This document shows positions 16,284 through 26,101 of a stretch of DNA of 34,094 nucleotides, piece by piece. Within the stretch, counting starts at the first letter, position 1. Each line of letters begins with the position of its first letter. The DNA comes from Flavobacteriaceae bacterium (GTDB lineage: Bacteria > Bacteroidota > Bacteroidia > Flavobacteriales > Flavobacteriaceae): contig JADHME010000009.1 in NCBI GenBank assembly GCA_016780245.1, forward strand, positions 1-34,094, in the 5' to 3' direction. Under the pieces are notes generated by a model, which was not told where the DNA came from, searched no databases, and saw only the letters and a list, made by a program, of their open reading frames with translations. Position numbers and translations under genes: made by a program.

Positions 16284-17354
16284 ATGGTATACAAAATAAG
16301 CAGATCTTTTTTTCTATCATTAATGCTAGTTTATGCGTCTTTTAGTTACGCTTTAGAAGAAGAAAAAGAACAGACTCTGCAAGAAGAAATTACTGAGTAT
16401 ATCTACCATCATGTTCAAGATTCACATGACTTTTCTCTTTTTTCTACAAAGGATAAGAAAACTGGAGAAAAGAAATACTATGGGTTTCCTTTACCAGTAA
16501 TCCTTATAGATGATGGGATAAAATTTTTTATGTCATCAAAACTAGACCATGGGAAAAAAGTTGTTGAGTCTTCAGGAAAATATTATAAGCTTTACCATAG
16601 CAAGATATATGAAACTGATTCAGAGGGATATATTTCTTATGATGAAAATGGGAAGGTAACAAATGCAAGACCTCTAGACCTTTCAATTACTAAAAGTGTT
16701 TTTTCTATACTATTAGTGTCAATACTTATGTTCTATTTATTTAGATCACTTGCAAGGTCATATAATGATAACAATCAAATTGCTAAAGGTGTTGGAAGAT
16801 TTTTTGAGCCAATTGTTATTTATATTAGAGATGAAATTGCAATACCGAGTATAGGAGAAGAGAAGCATAAAAAGTATATGTCTTTTTTACTTACCCTCTT
16901 CTTTTTTATTTGGTTTTTAAATCTTTTAGGATTAAGTCCTCTGGGAGTTAATGCTACTGGAAACATAGCAGTAACATTTGGATTAGCACTTGTTACGTTT
17001 CTAATTACAAATCTTACTGCAAATAAAACTTATTGGAAACATATTTTTTGGATGCCAGGTGTTCCAGTATGGTTAAAACCACTTTTGGCTCCTATTGAAC
17101 TTCTGGGTGTACTTATAAAGCCTTTTTCTCTAATGATAAGGTTATATGCAAATATACTTGCAGGTCATATTGTATTATATAGCTTAATCGGCCTAATATT
17201 TATTTTTAAAAATTGGGTTGGATCAAGTCTATCACTTGTCCTAGTGTTCTTCATTTCGATTATCGAAGTACTGGTTGCATTATTGCAAGCGTATATTTTT
17301 ACGCTTCTCTCTGCCTTGTATTTTGGTTTTGCAGTACAAGAGGACGATCATTAA
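16284..17354 (+). CDS. atpB: F0F1 ATP synthase subunit a
   Basis: C-terminal LIKPFSLMIRLYANILAGHIVLYSLIGL...VALLQAYIFTLLSALY; long N-terminal extension. Confidence 0.97.
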   Translation: MVYKISRSFFLSLMLVYASFSYALEEEKEQTLQEEITEYIYHHVQDSHDFSLFSTKDKKTGEKKYYGFPLPVILIDDGIKFFMSSKLDHGKKVVESSGKYYKLYHSKIYETDSEGYISYDENGKVTNARPLDLSITKSVFSILLVSILMFYLFRSLARSYNDNNQIAKGVGRFFEPIVIYIRDEIAIPSIGEEKHKKYMSFLLTLFFFIWFLNLLGLSPLGVNATGNIAVTFGLALVTFLITNLTANKTYWKHIFWMPGVPVWLKPLLAPIELLGVLIKPFSLMIRLYANILAGHIVLYSLIGLIFIFKNWVGSSLSLVLVFFISIIEVLVALLQAYIFTLLSALYFGFAVQEDDH

Positions 17355-17386
17355 TTAAACTAAATGTATAACTTAAATTTATAAAA

Positions 17387-17581
17387 ATGGAAATACCAAA
17401 AATAGTCGGAGCAGGACTAGTAATTATCGGAACAGGAATCGGGATCGGTCTTATCGGTCGTGGTGCAATGGATGCAATTGGTAGACAGCCTGATGCATCA
17501 AATAAAATTCTTGTAGCTGCTATTGTAATTGCGGCTCTTGTTGAGGGAATTGCTTTTGCTGCATTGTTTGCTGTTAACTAA
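17387..17581 (+). CDS. atpE: F0F1 ATP synthase subunit c
   Basis: GTGIGIGLIGRGAMDAIGRQPDAS...AALVEGIAFAALFAVN. Confidence 0.97.
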   Translation: MEIPKIVGAGLVIIGTGIGIGLIGRGAMDAIGRQPDASNKILVAAIVIAALVEGIAFAALFAVN

Positions 17582-17593
17582 TAAAACCAACTT

Positions 17594-18094
17594 ATGGAAA
17601 AGTTAATAAGCGAATTTTCTTCTGGTCTTTTTTTCTGGCAGACAATAATATTTGTCACACTAATTTTCTTATTAAGAAAATATGCGTGGAAACCTATATT
17701 GGATACTGTTAACGAGAGAGAAAAATCCATAAGAGACTCTCTAAACTCTGCTAAGCAGGCTAAAAAGGAGATGGAGAATCTTCAAGCAGAGAACAAAAAG
17801 ATTCTTCAAGAAGCAAGAGCTGAAAGTGATGCTATGATAAATCAGGCAAAACAGACAGGTAAAGAACTTGTTGAAAAGGCAAAATCTGATGCAAGATCTG
17901 AGGCAGAAAACATTTTAGCACAGGCGAGATCTTCGATTGAAAATGAGAAAAGAGCAGCGATGAATGAAATTAAAAATCAAGTTGCCGATCTTTCAATTGA
18001 CATTGCCTCTAAAGTTCTAGAGCAAGAGCTTGATAAAGATAAAAATCATCAAGAATACATTGATAAGCTCTTAAATGAAAAAAAGTTTAATTAA
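17594..18094 (+). CDS. atpF: F0F1 ATP synthase subunit b
   Basis: FFWQTIIFVTLIFLLRKYAWKPIL followed by a long coiled coil. Confidence 0.96.
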   Translation: MEKLISEFSSGLFFWQTIIFVTLIFLLRKYAWKPILDTVNEREKSIRDSLNSAKQAKKEMENLQAENKKILQEARAESDAMINQAKQTGKELVEKAKSDARSEAENILAQARSSIENEKRAAMNEIKNQVADLSIDIASKVLEQELDKDKNHQEYIDKLLNEKKFN

Positions 18095-18099
18095 ATAAT

Positions 18100-18636
18100 A
18101 TGACTATAGGAACAACATCTAAAAGATATGCTAAAGCTTTGATCCTTCATGCAATTGGTCAAGGTAAACTCGATACGTTGTTCGAAGAAATATTATCCTT
18201 ATCAAACATTTTAGAAGAGTCCGAGGAATTAAGAGACTTTATATCAAATCCTACAATTTCAAAGGATCTTAAAAAATCTTTACTTGACGATATAATTGGT
18301 AATTCTTTGCCTAATATTTCAATTTTATTTAATCTACTATCAACAAATAACAGAATAGATATAATTCTTAGTGTATGTTCTGCTTTTGTCAAGCTTTACT
18401 ACGACCACAAAAACATAATCGAGGTTAAAGTAACAACTCCAATCGAAATTTCAGATGAAGTTGAATCAACAATTAAGGAGTATCTCTCGTCAATCAAAAA
18501 CGGTGAAATTAAATTGACAAAAAAGAAAGATGAAAGCTTGATCGCAGGTTTTACTCTTGACTTTGACAATACTAGATTAGACGCAAGTATTAGAAAAAGA
18601 CTGAACATGATGAAAAAGCAACTTAAAACAAATTAA
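18100..18636 (+). CDS. atpH: F0F1 ATP synthase subunit delta
   Basis: KRYAKALILHAIGQGKL...ESLIAGFTLDFDNTRLDASIRKRLNMMKKQL. Confidence 0.95.
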   Translation: MTIGTTSKRYAKALILHAIGQGKLDTLFEEILSLSNILEESEELRDFISNPTISKDLKKSLLDDIIGNSLPNISILFNLLSTNNRIDIILSVCSAFVKLYYDHKNIIEVKVTTPIEISDEVESTIKEYLSSIKNGEIKLTKKKDESLIAGFTLDFDNTRLDASIRKRLNMMKKQLKTN

Positions 18637-18646
18637 ATAATAAAAA

Positions 18647-20221
18647 ATGCAAAAAATTAAACCAGCTGAGGTATCAGCATTATTAAAAAAACAATTAGAG
18701 TCAGCAGACATTCAATCTTCTTTTGATGAAATTGGAACTGTACTTGAAGTAGGTGATGGAATAGCTAGGGTTTATGGTCTTACAAACGCCCAATATGGAG
18801 AGCTTGTCGCTTTTGAAAATGGTCTACAAGGTATGGTATTAAATCTTGAAGAAGATCATGTTGGGGTTGTATTATTTGGACCTTCAAAAGAAATCAAAGA
18901 AGGGGATAATGTTAAGCGTACGAATCAAATTGCATCAATTAAGGTTGGAGAAGGAATATTAGGAAGAGTTGTTGATACACTTGGAAATCCTATAGACGGT
19001 AAAGGCCCTATCGAAGGAGAGTTGTTTGATATGCCTATTGAAAGAAAAGCACCAGGTGTTATATATCGTCAGCCAGTAAATGAGCCTTTACAAACGGGAA
19101 TAAAATCAATTGATGCTATGATCCCAATTGGGAGAGGTCAAAGAGAATTAGTTATAGGTGATAGACAGACAGGTAAAACAACTGTTTGTATTGATACAAT
19201 CTTAAATCAAAAAGAGTTTTATGATGCAGGAGAGCCTGTTTTTTGTATTTATGTAGCGATTGGGCAAAAAGCATCAACTGTAGCAGCAATCGCTAAAACA
19301 CTAGAAGATAAAGGAGCACTTGCTTATACAGTAATTGTTGCAGCTAATGCATCAGACCCCGCTCCAATGCAAGTTTTTGCTCCATTTTCAGGAGCTTGTA
19401 TAGGGGAATATTTTAGAGACACAGGAAGGCCTGCACTAATTATATACGACGATTTATCTAAACAGGCAGTAGCATACAGAGAGGTATCATTACTTCTTAG
19501 AAGACCTCCTGGAAGAGAGGCTTATCCTGGAGACGTTTTTTATCTCCACTCAAGATTATTAGAGAGGTCAGCCAAAGTTGTGAATGATGATAAGGTAGCG
19601 AGTGGAATGAATGATTTACCAGAGTCATTAATATCAAAAGTTAAAGGAGGAGGATCATTAACTGCATTACCAATAATTGAAACACAAGCTGGAGATGTAT
19701 CAGCGTATATTCCAACAAATGTAATTTCAATTACTGATGGTCAAATATTTTTGGAGTCGGACTTATTTAACTCAGGTGTAAGACCTGCAATTAACGTTGG
19801 AATATCTGTATCAAGAGTTGGAGGTTCTGCTCAAATTAAATCAATGAAAAAGGTTGCAGGTACATTAAAATTAGACCAAGCACAATATAGAGAACTTGAA
19901 GCATTTTCTAAGTTTGGTTCAGATCTAGATGCAGCAACTTTAAACGTTATTGAAAAAGGTAGAAGAAATGTTGAAATCCTTAAACAAAATCAGAATGATC
20001 CATTCCAAGTGGAAGACCAAGTAGCAATAATCTATGCAGGATCTCAAAACCTTCTTAAAGATGTGCCTGTTGAAAAAGTCAAGGCTTTTGAAGAGACATT
20101 TCTACAAGAACTTAGAAAAAATCACAAGAAACTTTTAAGTGAATTAAAAGCTGGAAAGATATCTGATCAAGAAACTGATGAGATTAAAAAAGTTGCTGAA
20201 AAAATTGCAAAATCTTTTTAA
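18647..20221 (+). CDS. atpA: F0F1 ATP synthase subunit alpha
   Basis: [68 protein letters not shown]. Confidence 0.99.
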   Translation: MQKIKPAEVSALLKKQLESADIQSSFDEIGTVLEVGDGIARVYGLTNAQYGELVAFENGLQGMVLNLEEDHVGVVLFGPSKEIKEGDNVKRTNQIASIKVGEGILGRVVDTLGNPIDGKGPIEGELFDMPIERKAPGVIYRQPVNEPLQTGIKSIDAMIPIGRGQRELVIGDRQTGKTTVCIDTILNQKEFYDAGEPVFCIYVAIGQKASTVAAIAKTLEDKGALAYTVIVAANASDPAPMQVFAPFSGACIGEYFRDTGRPALIIYDDLSKQAVAYREVSLLLRRPPGREAYPGDVFYLHSRLLERSAKVVNDDKVASGMNDLPESLISKVKGGGSLTALPIIETQAGDVSAYIPTNVISITDGQIFLESDLFNSGVRPAINVGISVSRVGGSAQIKSMKKVAGTLKLDQAQYRELEAFSKFGSDLDAATLNVIEKGRRNVEILKQNQNDPFQVEDQVAIIYAGSQNLLKDVPVEKVKAFEETFLQELRKNHKKLLSELKAGKISDQETDEIKKVAEKIAKSF

Positions 20222-20224
20222 ATA

Positions 20225-21085
20225 ATGTCTGGATTAAAAGAGATAAGAAATAGAATTAGTTCTGTATCCTCAACGATGCAGATTACCAATGCTATGAAAA
20301 TGGTTTCTGCAGCTAAATTGAAGAAGGCTCAAGACTCAATTTCTGCTACTCTTCCATATTCTAATAAGCTTTCCGAGCTTATAAAAAATATTTCTGCCTC
20401 TACAGACTCCGATGACACTAACCCCTTATTTGAGAAAAGAGAGTCAAAGAATTTACTAATCATTGCCATAACATCCAATAAAGGTTTGTGTGGAGGATTT
20501 AATTCTAATATTATAAAAGAAGTAAATAATATTAAAACAACCAGTGCATCTAAAAGAGTAGATTTATTAACTATTGGAAAAAAAGGCGATGACATTCTTT
20601 CAAAGAAGTTTGAGGTTATTAGCTCACATAATGATGTTTATGATAATTTTAATTATAATAACATCAAGGAAATTGCTGAAACAGTAATGCAGAAATTTTC
20701 TGACAAGGCATATGATGAAGTTACCCTTGTTTACAATCATTTTAAAAATGCAGCAACTCAAATAGTAACTAAAGAACAATATCTTCCAATTGAAGAGAGT
20801 GCTGATGAAAATAATTCTGTATCGGGAGATTATATCTTTGAACCCAATAGGGCTAAAATCTTAAATGAATTAATTCCAAAATCATTATCTATCCAGCTTT
20901 TCAAGGCAATCTCAGATTCTATTGCAGGAGAGCATGGGGCAAGGATGACTGCGATGCACAAAGCTACTGATAATGCATCTGAGTTAAGAGATCAGCTTAA
21001 GTTAACTTACAATAAAGCTAGGCAGACAGCAATTACAAATGAAATCCTCGAAATTGTAGGAGGTGCAGAAGCTCTAAACTCTTAA
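20225..21085 (+). CDS. atpG: F0F1 ATP synthase subunit gamma
   Basis: RNRISSVSSTMQITNAMKMVSAAKLKKAQ and C-terminal RQTAITNEILEIVGGAEAL. Confidence 0.98.
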   Translation: MSGLKEIRNRISSVSSTMQITNAMKMVSAAKLKKAQDSISATLPYSNKLSELIKNISASTDSDDTNPLFEKRESKNLLIIAITSNKGLCGGFNSNIIKEVNNIKTTSASKRVDLLTIGKKGDDILSKKFEVISSHNDVYDNFNYNNIKEIAETVMQKFSDKAYDEVTLVYNHFKNAATQIVTKEQYLPIEESADENNSVSGDYIFEPNRAKILNELIPKSLSIQLFKAISDSIAGEHGARMTAMHKATDNASELRDQLKLTYNKARQTAITNEILEIVGGAEALNS

Positions 21086-21110
21086 GTTAATCCAACAGTA
21101 TAAACTTTTG

Positions 21111-21118
21111 TATTTTTG
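21111..21118 (+). promoter_or_regulatory. Putative -7 element (TATTTTTG)
   Basis: TAnnTTTG match 16 nt upstream of the nucleotidyltransferase ATG. Confidence 0.4.
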
Positions 21119-21134
21119 AGAATAAATTAAGTAA

Positions 21135-22154
21135 ATGAAAATATTTATTCCAATGGCTGGAAAGGGGACAAGGCTAAGACCTTTTACACTAACATGCCCT
21201 AAGCCTCTTATAAACGTTTTAGATAAGCCTATTGTTGAACACTTAATTGATCAAATTACTTCTAAGGTTAAAAGTAATATTGACGAGATAGTTTATATAC
21301 TCGGCGATGAATCATATTTTAATGCTGAAGTGGTAAATTCCCTCAATATAATCTCAGAGAAATATAATGCAAAAACCAAAATTTATAGGCAACTTGAACA
21401 GCTAGGAACAGGTCATGCAATAATGTGTGCAGAAGAATCTTTATCAGGTCCATCAATAATTGCATATGCTGATACTATGATTCAAGGTAATATAGAAATT
21501 GATACACAGGTTGATGGAATAATTTGGGTTAAGAAAGTTGATAATCCCTCAGCATATGGTGTTGTCAATATTGACAATGAAAATAAAATTACAGAGCTAA
21601 TAGAAAAACCAGCTGAATTTATTTCAGATTTAGCAGTAGTAGGGATTTATTATTTTAAGGAAGCTGCAAATCTAAGAGGATATTTAAGAAAACATTTATC
21701 AGAAAAGTTAAGCACAGGAAAAGAGTACCTCCTTAATTATGGAATTGAAAAAATGATAAAAAATGGGGATAGTCTCGTTCCTAAAGAGATTGATATATGG
21801 ATGGACTGTGGAACCCCTGAACTATTGCTTAATTCAACCAAGATAATCATGGATACATACCATGATAATGTTGATGAGAATAGAGTATTTGATAAAGAAG
21901 TAATAATCAAGCCCCCTGTATTTATTGGTAAAAATGTGAAAATTCAAAATTCAACTATTGGACCTTATGTAAGCATTGGAGATAATAGTAAGATTGAAAA
22001 TACTAATATCAATAATTCTATAATTTTTAACAGTGTAGAAATAAATAATTCTGACATAGACAAATCTATCATAGGTTCAAACTCTAAATTTGAAGGTTCT
22101 GGTTCAGAAATATTTTTGGGAGATAATTCAAAATCAATAAATAATGAAGTGTAA
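21135..22154 (+). CDS. Sugar-phosphate nucleotidyltransferase with C-terminal hexapeptide repeat
   Basis: FIPMAGKGTRLRPFTLTCPKPLINVLDKPIVEHL, WMDCGTPELLL, and a left-handed beta-helix-like tail. Confidence 0.9.
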   Translation: MKIFIPMAGKGTRLRPFTLTCPKPLINVLDKPIVEHLIDQITSKVKSNIDEIVYILGDESYFNAEVVNSLNIISEKYNAKTKIYRQLEQLGTGHAIMCAEESLSGPSIIAYADTMIQGNIEIDTQVDGIIWVKKVDNPSAYGVVNIDNENKITELIEKPAEFISDLAVVGIYYFKEAANLRGYLRKHLSEKLSTGKEYLLNYGIEKMIKNGDSLVPKEIDIWMDCGTPELLLNSTKIIMDTYHDNVDENRVFDKEVIIKPPVFIGKNVKIQNSTIGPYVSIGDNSKIENTNINNSIIFNSVEINNSDIDKSIIGSNSKFEGSGSEIFLGDNSKSINNEV

Positions 22155-22926
22155 GGAAATCAAGCTATTTATAGTTTTTGTTTTTTTGTTTATTCAAGCC
22201 TGTTCAACAAACAAACAGATTTCAAGTAGTGTTCCCCTTGATATTATTGAAACTAGTGAAATAATTAAAAATACAAAAAGGGCAGAAGTTAAATTTGATA
22301 ATCTACGCAATAGGGTTAAAGTTGATTATAATGATGGAAAATCTATTCAAACAGTAATCCTAAGTTTAAGAGCCAGTGAAGATGAAAATCTATGGATCAG
22401 CGCATCTATGATTGTGCCCATTGCAAAAGTTTTTATAACTAATGAAAGGGTAGTTTTTTATGAAAAATTTCAAAAAACTTACATTAATCAAGAGATTGAT
22501 AAAATAATGCGAGCTTTAGGTATAAAGAGACCTGTTGAGTTACTCCAAAATTTACTTTTTGGCAGACCGTTATCAGATATTACTAAAGGAGATTGGGATA
22601 GAATAGAAAACTCAAATTATTATGTTCTTCAATCAAAATCTGGAATTCAAAATACGGTTTTCATTAATCCTGAATCTTTTCAGCTCCAACAACAAAGGGT
22701 ATATTTACCACTAATTTCATCTCTTTTAACAATTGACTATGGGAATTTTAAAAGCATTGATGAAAATTTAGTACCAACATCTGTAAGAGTTACCTCAATG
22801 AAAGGAAGTGATGTTATTTCAATAAATCTTGAATACTCTCAATATGATTTTCCAGATAATTTAACTTTTCCAATGGATATACCAGAGGGATATAAACTTA
22901 AAACTCTTGATGAGATTATTAAATAA
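22144..22926 (+). CDS. DUF4292-family lipoprotein
   Basis: Signal peptide with lipobox-like IQACS; VQ/LWISAS...GIKRPVELLQNLLFG pattern of DUF4292. Confidence 0.82.
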   Translation: MKCKEIKLFIVFVFLFIQACSTNKQISSSVPLDIIETSEIIKNTKRAEVKFDNLRNRVKVDYNDGKSIQTVILSLRASEDENLWISASMIVPIAKVFITNERVVFYEKFQKTYINQEIDKIMRALGIKRPVELLQNLLFGRPLSDITKGDWDRIENSNYYVLQSKSGIQNTVFINPESFQLQQQRVYLPLISSLLTIDYGNFKSIDENLVPTSVRVTSMKGSDVISINLEYSQYDFPDNLTFPMDIPEGYKLKTLDEIIK

Positions 22927-24118
22927 AATATATCTTTTATTATTTATTTCCTTATCACTTGGACTAAAAGCCCAAAATTATCAAGAAAGACAAAAACAAC
23001 TAGAGGCACAAAAAATATCAATTAAAAAAGAAATCCAGCAAATCAATAATTTGATTAATGATTCAAGAAAAAAATCAAGAGGTCTTGCGGATGAACTAGA
23101 AGATATACAACTCAAAATCTCAGTAAGAGATAGGCTTATTAGAATAAATAATTCTCAAGTCAATAACTTAAACAATATAATTTCAAATCAAAATGAGAGA
23201 ATAGCTGATCTTGAGGTTGATTTAAAAAAACTTAAAGATGAATATTCAAAAATTGTTTATAGCTCATACAAGAAAAGATCTTCAGAGATGAAACTTATGT
23301 TTTTGTTTGCTTCCGATGGTATTAATCAAGCATTTAGAAGGTTTCAATACTTTAAACAATACTCAAAATACAGAAAGGAACAAGCAAATAAAATTGTCTC
23401 ACTTCAAGAAGAAATATCCAACAATATTGATAGTCTAGATAAAAGGAAAATAGAAAAACAAAATGTTGTTAAAGAAAACCAATCAGTTAGACAAACTCTA
23501 AATCAAGATAGAATACAGCAGAATAATCTGTATAACAATTTACTTAAAGATCAAAAAAACTATGCTGTTGAAATTCAAGAAAAAGAGAAGCAGGCAAGAC
23601 TTATTGATAATGAAATTCAAAAATTAATTAGACTTGCGATTGCAGAGTCGAATAATAACAATAATTCTTCAAATTTTGCACTTACACCAGAAGGGAGATT
23701 AATTTCAAATAATTTTCAATCAAATAAAGGCAGACTTCCATGGCCTGTAAGAGAAGGTGTAATTACAAGAAGATTTGGTACACAGCCCCATCCCGTAGTT
23801 AGAACTACGACTATAAATAGCAATGGGATTTCAATTGCTACGTCAGCTAATTCAATTGCTTACTCGGTATTCGAAGGTGAGGTTCTTTCTGTATATGGAT
23901 TTTCTGGTGGTAATCCCGGAGTATTAATAAGACATGGAAAATATATTTCAAACTATCAAAACCTATCCAGCATTTTTGTTAAGAAAGGGGATAAAGTTAT
24001 GGCCAATGATGAGATTGGGATAGTCTTTACAAATGAATCCACAGGAAAAACTGTTTTGAAGTTTAATATTTTTAACGAATTAAAGCCTGAAAATCCAACG
24101 ATCTGGTTAGCTAGATAA
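22910..24118 (+). CDS. EnvC/NlpD-like murein hydrolase activator (coiled coil plus degenerate M23 domain)
   Basis: Signal peptide, long coiled coil, C-terminal LytM fold (WPVREGVITRRFGTQPHP). ATG 22910 preferred over TTG 22907. Confidence 0.88.
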   Translation: MRLLNKIYLLLFISLSLGLKAQNYQERQKQLEAQKISIKKEIQQINNLINDSRKKSRGLADELEDIQLKISVRDRLIRINNSQVNNLNNIISNQNERIADLEVDLKKLKDEYSKIVYSSYKKRSSEMKLMFLFASDGINQAFRRFQYFKQYSKYRKEQANKIVSLQEEISNNIDSLDKRKIEKQNVVKENQSVRQTLNQDRIQQNNLYNNLLKDQKNYAVEIQEKEKQARLIDNEIQKLIRLAIAESNNNNNSSNFALTPEGRLISNNFQSNKGRLPWPVREGVITRRFGTQPHPVVRTTTINSNGISIATSANSIAYSVFEGEVLSVYGFSGGNPGVLIRHGKYISNYQNLSSIFVKKGDKVMANDEIGIVFTNESTGKTVLKFNIFNELKPENPTIWLAR

Positions 24119-24121
24119 TTA

Positions 24122-25021
24122 CTAATCTTCAATTAATAACCACGCATCTTCACCATTTTCTTTTATTTCAGCAATTAGTGAATAAGCTTTCTTTCTGGAG
24201 TCTAATCTTGCATATGCTACTCTAAAAAGGCCTCTTGGATTTATAGCAGTATATGAAGCTTTAAACCCCTTACTGACAAGATGATTTAAATGTTTTTCAG
24301 CATTTACTTTAGATCTAAAGGATCCAGCAATAACACTAAAATAGATCTTATTGGTATTTTCGACAGGAGCAGTAACCTTAAGGTTAATTGTTGGGAGCTC
24401 TCCTATATTAAACGTAGCAGCCTGAACATTTTTAAGAATTTGATCCTGAGCAATAGCAATATTTTTTATCCTTTCGTTGTCCAAATAATTTGAATAATTA
24501 AAGTATCCAAAATAACTAAAACCAATTAATGCTATAAATATTGCAGCATATCTCAAAACTGGAGTTATGGTAGACGCAGTTTTAAAAGAAGCATCTTCTT
24601 TAACTGATTTTAAAATTGGCTGTTTTGAGAATGATGTAAGCCCAAATGAGTTAGACTCAAAATTTATCGACTCTTCAGGATAAAATACTAAGTTGCCTTC
24701 TGAAGACAATTCTATATAACCTAGAGGATCTATTTTAATTTTTTTACCTGCCGACAATTCATTTTTCAAAGATTGGGTCTCATCATTTATAGTCTTTAAA
24801 GCTTTTTTATATGATATATTTCTAGAAGTACTTAAATGCTTTACTAATAATCCATCATTTTCATCAAGCATCACATTAAAAGATATGACTTTTCTAGGGG
24901 GGTAAAACGTGTCATCTTTAATATATGCAGAATAACTTTTCAGAACAAACGCACCAAATTCAGGAACAATTACACAATCATTATTGTATAATAAATCATA
25001 AATTTCTTTGAAAATTGTCAT
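24122..25021 (-). CDS. HU/CCDC81-like N-terminal domain plus TM plus C-terminal SPOR domain protein
   Basis: N-term LYNNDCVIVPEFGAFVLKSYSA..., central hydrophobic TM, C-term YFSVIAGSFRSKVNAEKHLNHLVSKGFKA..GLFRVAYA (SPOR). Confidence 0.85.
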   Translation of the reverse strand: MTIFKEIYDLLYNNDCVIVPEFGAFVLKSYSAYIKDDTFYPPRKVISFNVMLDENDGLLVKHLSTSRNISYKKALKTINDETQSLKNELSAGKKIKIDPLGYIELSSEGNLVFYPEESINFESNSFGLTSFSKQPILKSVKEDASFKTASTITPVLRYAAIFIALIGFSYFGYFNYSNYLDNERIKNIAIAQDQILKNVQAATFNIGELPTINLKVTAPVENTNKIYFSVIAGSFRSKVNAEKHLNHLVSKGFKASYTAINPRGLFRVAYARLDSRKKAYSLIAEIKENGEDAWLLIED

Positions 25022-25044
25022 TAAGTAAATTTAAAAAAAAACAC

Positions 25045-26013
25045 TTAATAACCAACATTAGCTCTTACTCTTTTAAGAACTTTTTGAGCTTGAACCCTAG
25101 CCTTTTTTGCACCATCAATTAACAAGTCCTCAACCACTTGCTTATCATCCATCAATTCGAAAAATTTTTTTCGATTCTTAGCATATTTATTTATTATTTC
25201 AGAATATAAGATTTCTTTAGCCTCTCCATATCCTAAACCTCCCTGAGTATATCTTAAACTAAGATTTTTGACATCATCTTCTGATGCGATTATCTTATAC
25301 AATTTGAATACATTACAATCATTTGGATCTTTTGCCTCATCAACAGATAAAGATTTAGTTTGAATTTTCATTATTTGTTTTTTTAAGGCTTTATCATCTA
25401 CAAAAATATCAATTGTATTACCCTTGGACTTACTCATTTTTTGACCATCAGTACCAGTTACATAATTACTATCATCTTGAATCTTAGCCTCAGGTATTAT
25501 AAACGTTTCACCCATAAGGTTGTTAAATCTTGCCGCAACATCTCTTGTCATCTCAAGATGTTGAAGTTGGTCTTTGCCTACAGGAACTATATTTGCGTCA
25601 TAGATTAAAATATCTGCAGACATAAGCATAGGATATGAAAAAAGACCAGAGTTTATGTCTTTTAAATTTTCTGCTTTATCCTTAAATGAATGTGCAAGCT
25701 TTAACCGTTTGTATGGAAAAAAACAGCTTAAATACCAGGCCAGCTCTGTTACTTCTGGAACATCACTTTGTCTGTAGAAACAACTTTTTTCTGGATCTAA
25801 GTCAAATGCTAGCCATGTAGCTGCAGTTGCAAATGTATTGTCATTTAAAGTCTTTTTATCTTTAATTTGAGTCAATGAGTGCATATTGGCAATAAAGAGA
25901 TAAGATTCTTCATTTGATTCATTTGCCATTTTTATTGCAGGAATTATAGCTCCAAGAATATTGCCAAGGTGGGGTGTTCCAGTTGATTGAATGCCAGTTA
26001 GTATTTTGGCCAT
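25045..26013 (-). CDS. trpS: Tryptophan--tRNA ligase
   Basis: GIQSTGTPHLGNILGAI (HIGH-like), KMSKSKGN; 322 aa. Confidence 0.98.
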   Translation of the reverse strand: MAKILTGIQSTGTPHLGNILGAIIPAIKMANESNEESYLFIANMHSLTQIKDKKTLNDNTFATAATWLAFDLDPEKSCFYRQSDVPEVTELAWYLSCFFPYKRLKLAHSFKDKAENLKDINSGLFSYPMLMSADILIYDANIVPVGKDQLQHLEMTRDVAARFNNLMGETFIIPEAKIQDDSNYVTGTDGQKMSKSKGNTIDIFVDDKALKKQIMKIQTKSLSVDEAKDPNDCNVFKLYKIIASEDDVKNLSLRYTQGGLGYGEAKEILYSEIINKYAKNRKKFFELMDDKQVVEDLLIDGAKKARVQAQKVLKRVRANVGY

Positions 26014-26030
26014 GAATGAATTTTTCTAAA

Positions 26031-26061
26031 CAAAGATATTTTTTTTCTATGTTGAAACAAA
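26031..26061 (-). promoter_or_regulatory. Promoter for trpS: TTTG-N19-TATCTTTG (-33/-7)
   Basis: Both elements match the Bacteroidota consensus with 19-bp spacing on the minus strand. Confidence 0.65.
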
Positions 26062-26069
26062 ATACCTTT

Positions 26070-26077
26070 TACCTTTG
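26070..26077 (+). promoter_or_regulatory. Putative -7 element (TACCTTTG) for the plsC-type gene
   Basis: TAnnTTTG match 24 nt upstream of ATG; divergent from the trpS promoter. Confidence 0.45.
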
Positions 26078-26101
26078 ATTAATAATGTCAAAGATTAGGA
26101 C

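Noticed and set aside
20329-20595. 88-aa antisense ORF in atpG (also 18159-18392 and 18399-18608 in atpH, 4873-5109 in pgk)
   Set aside because: Antisense frames of strongly conserved genes; no supporting motifs.
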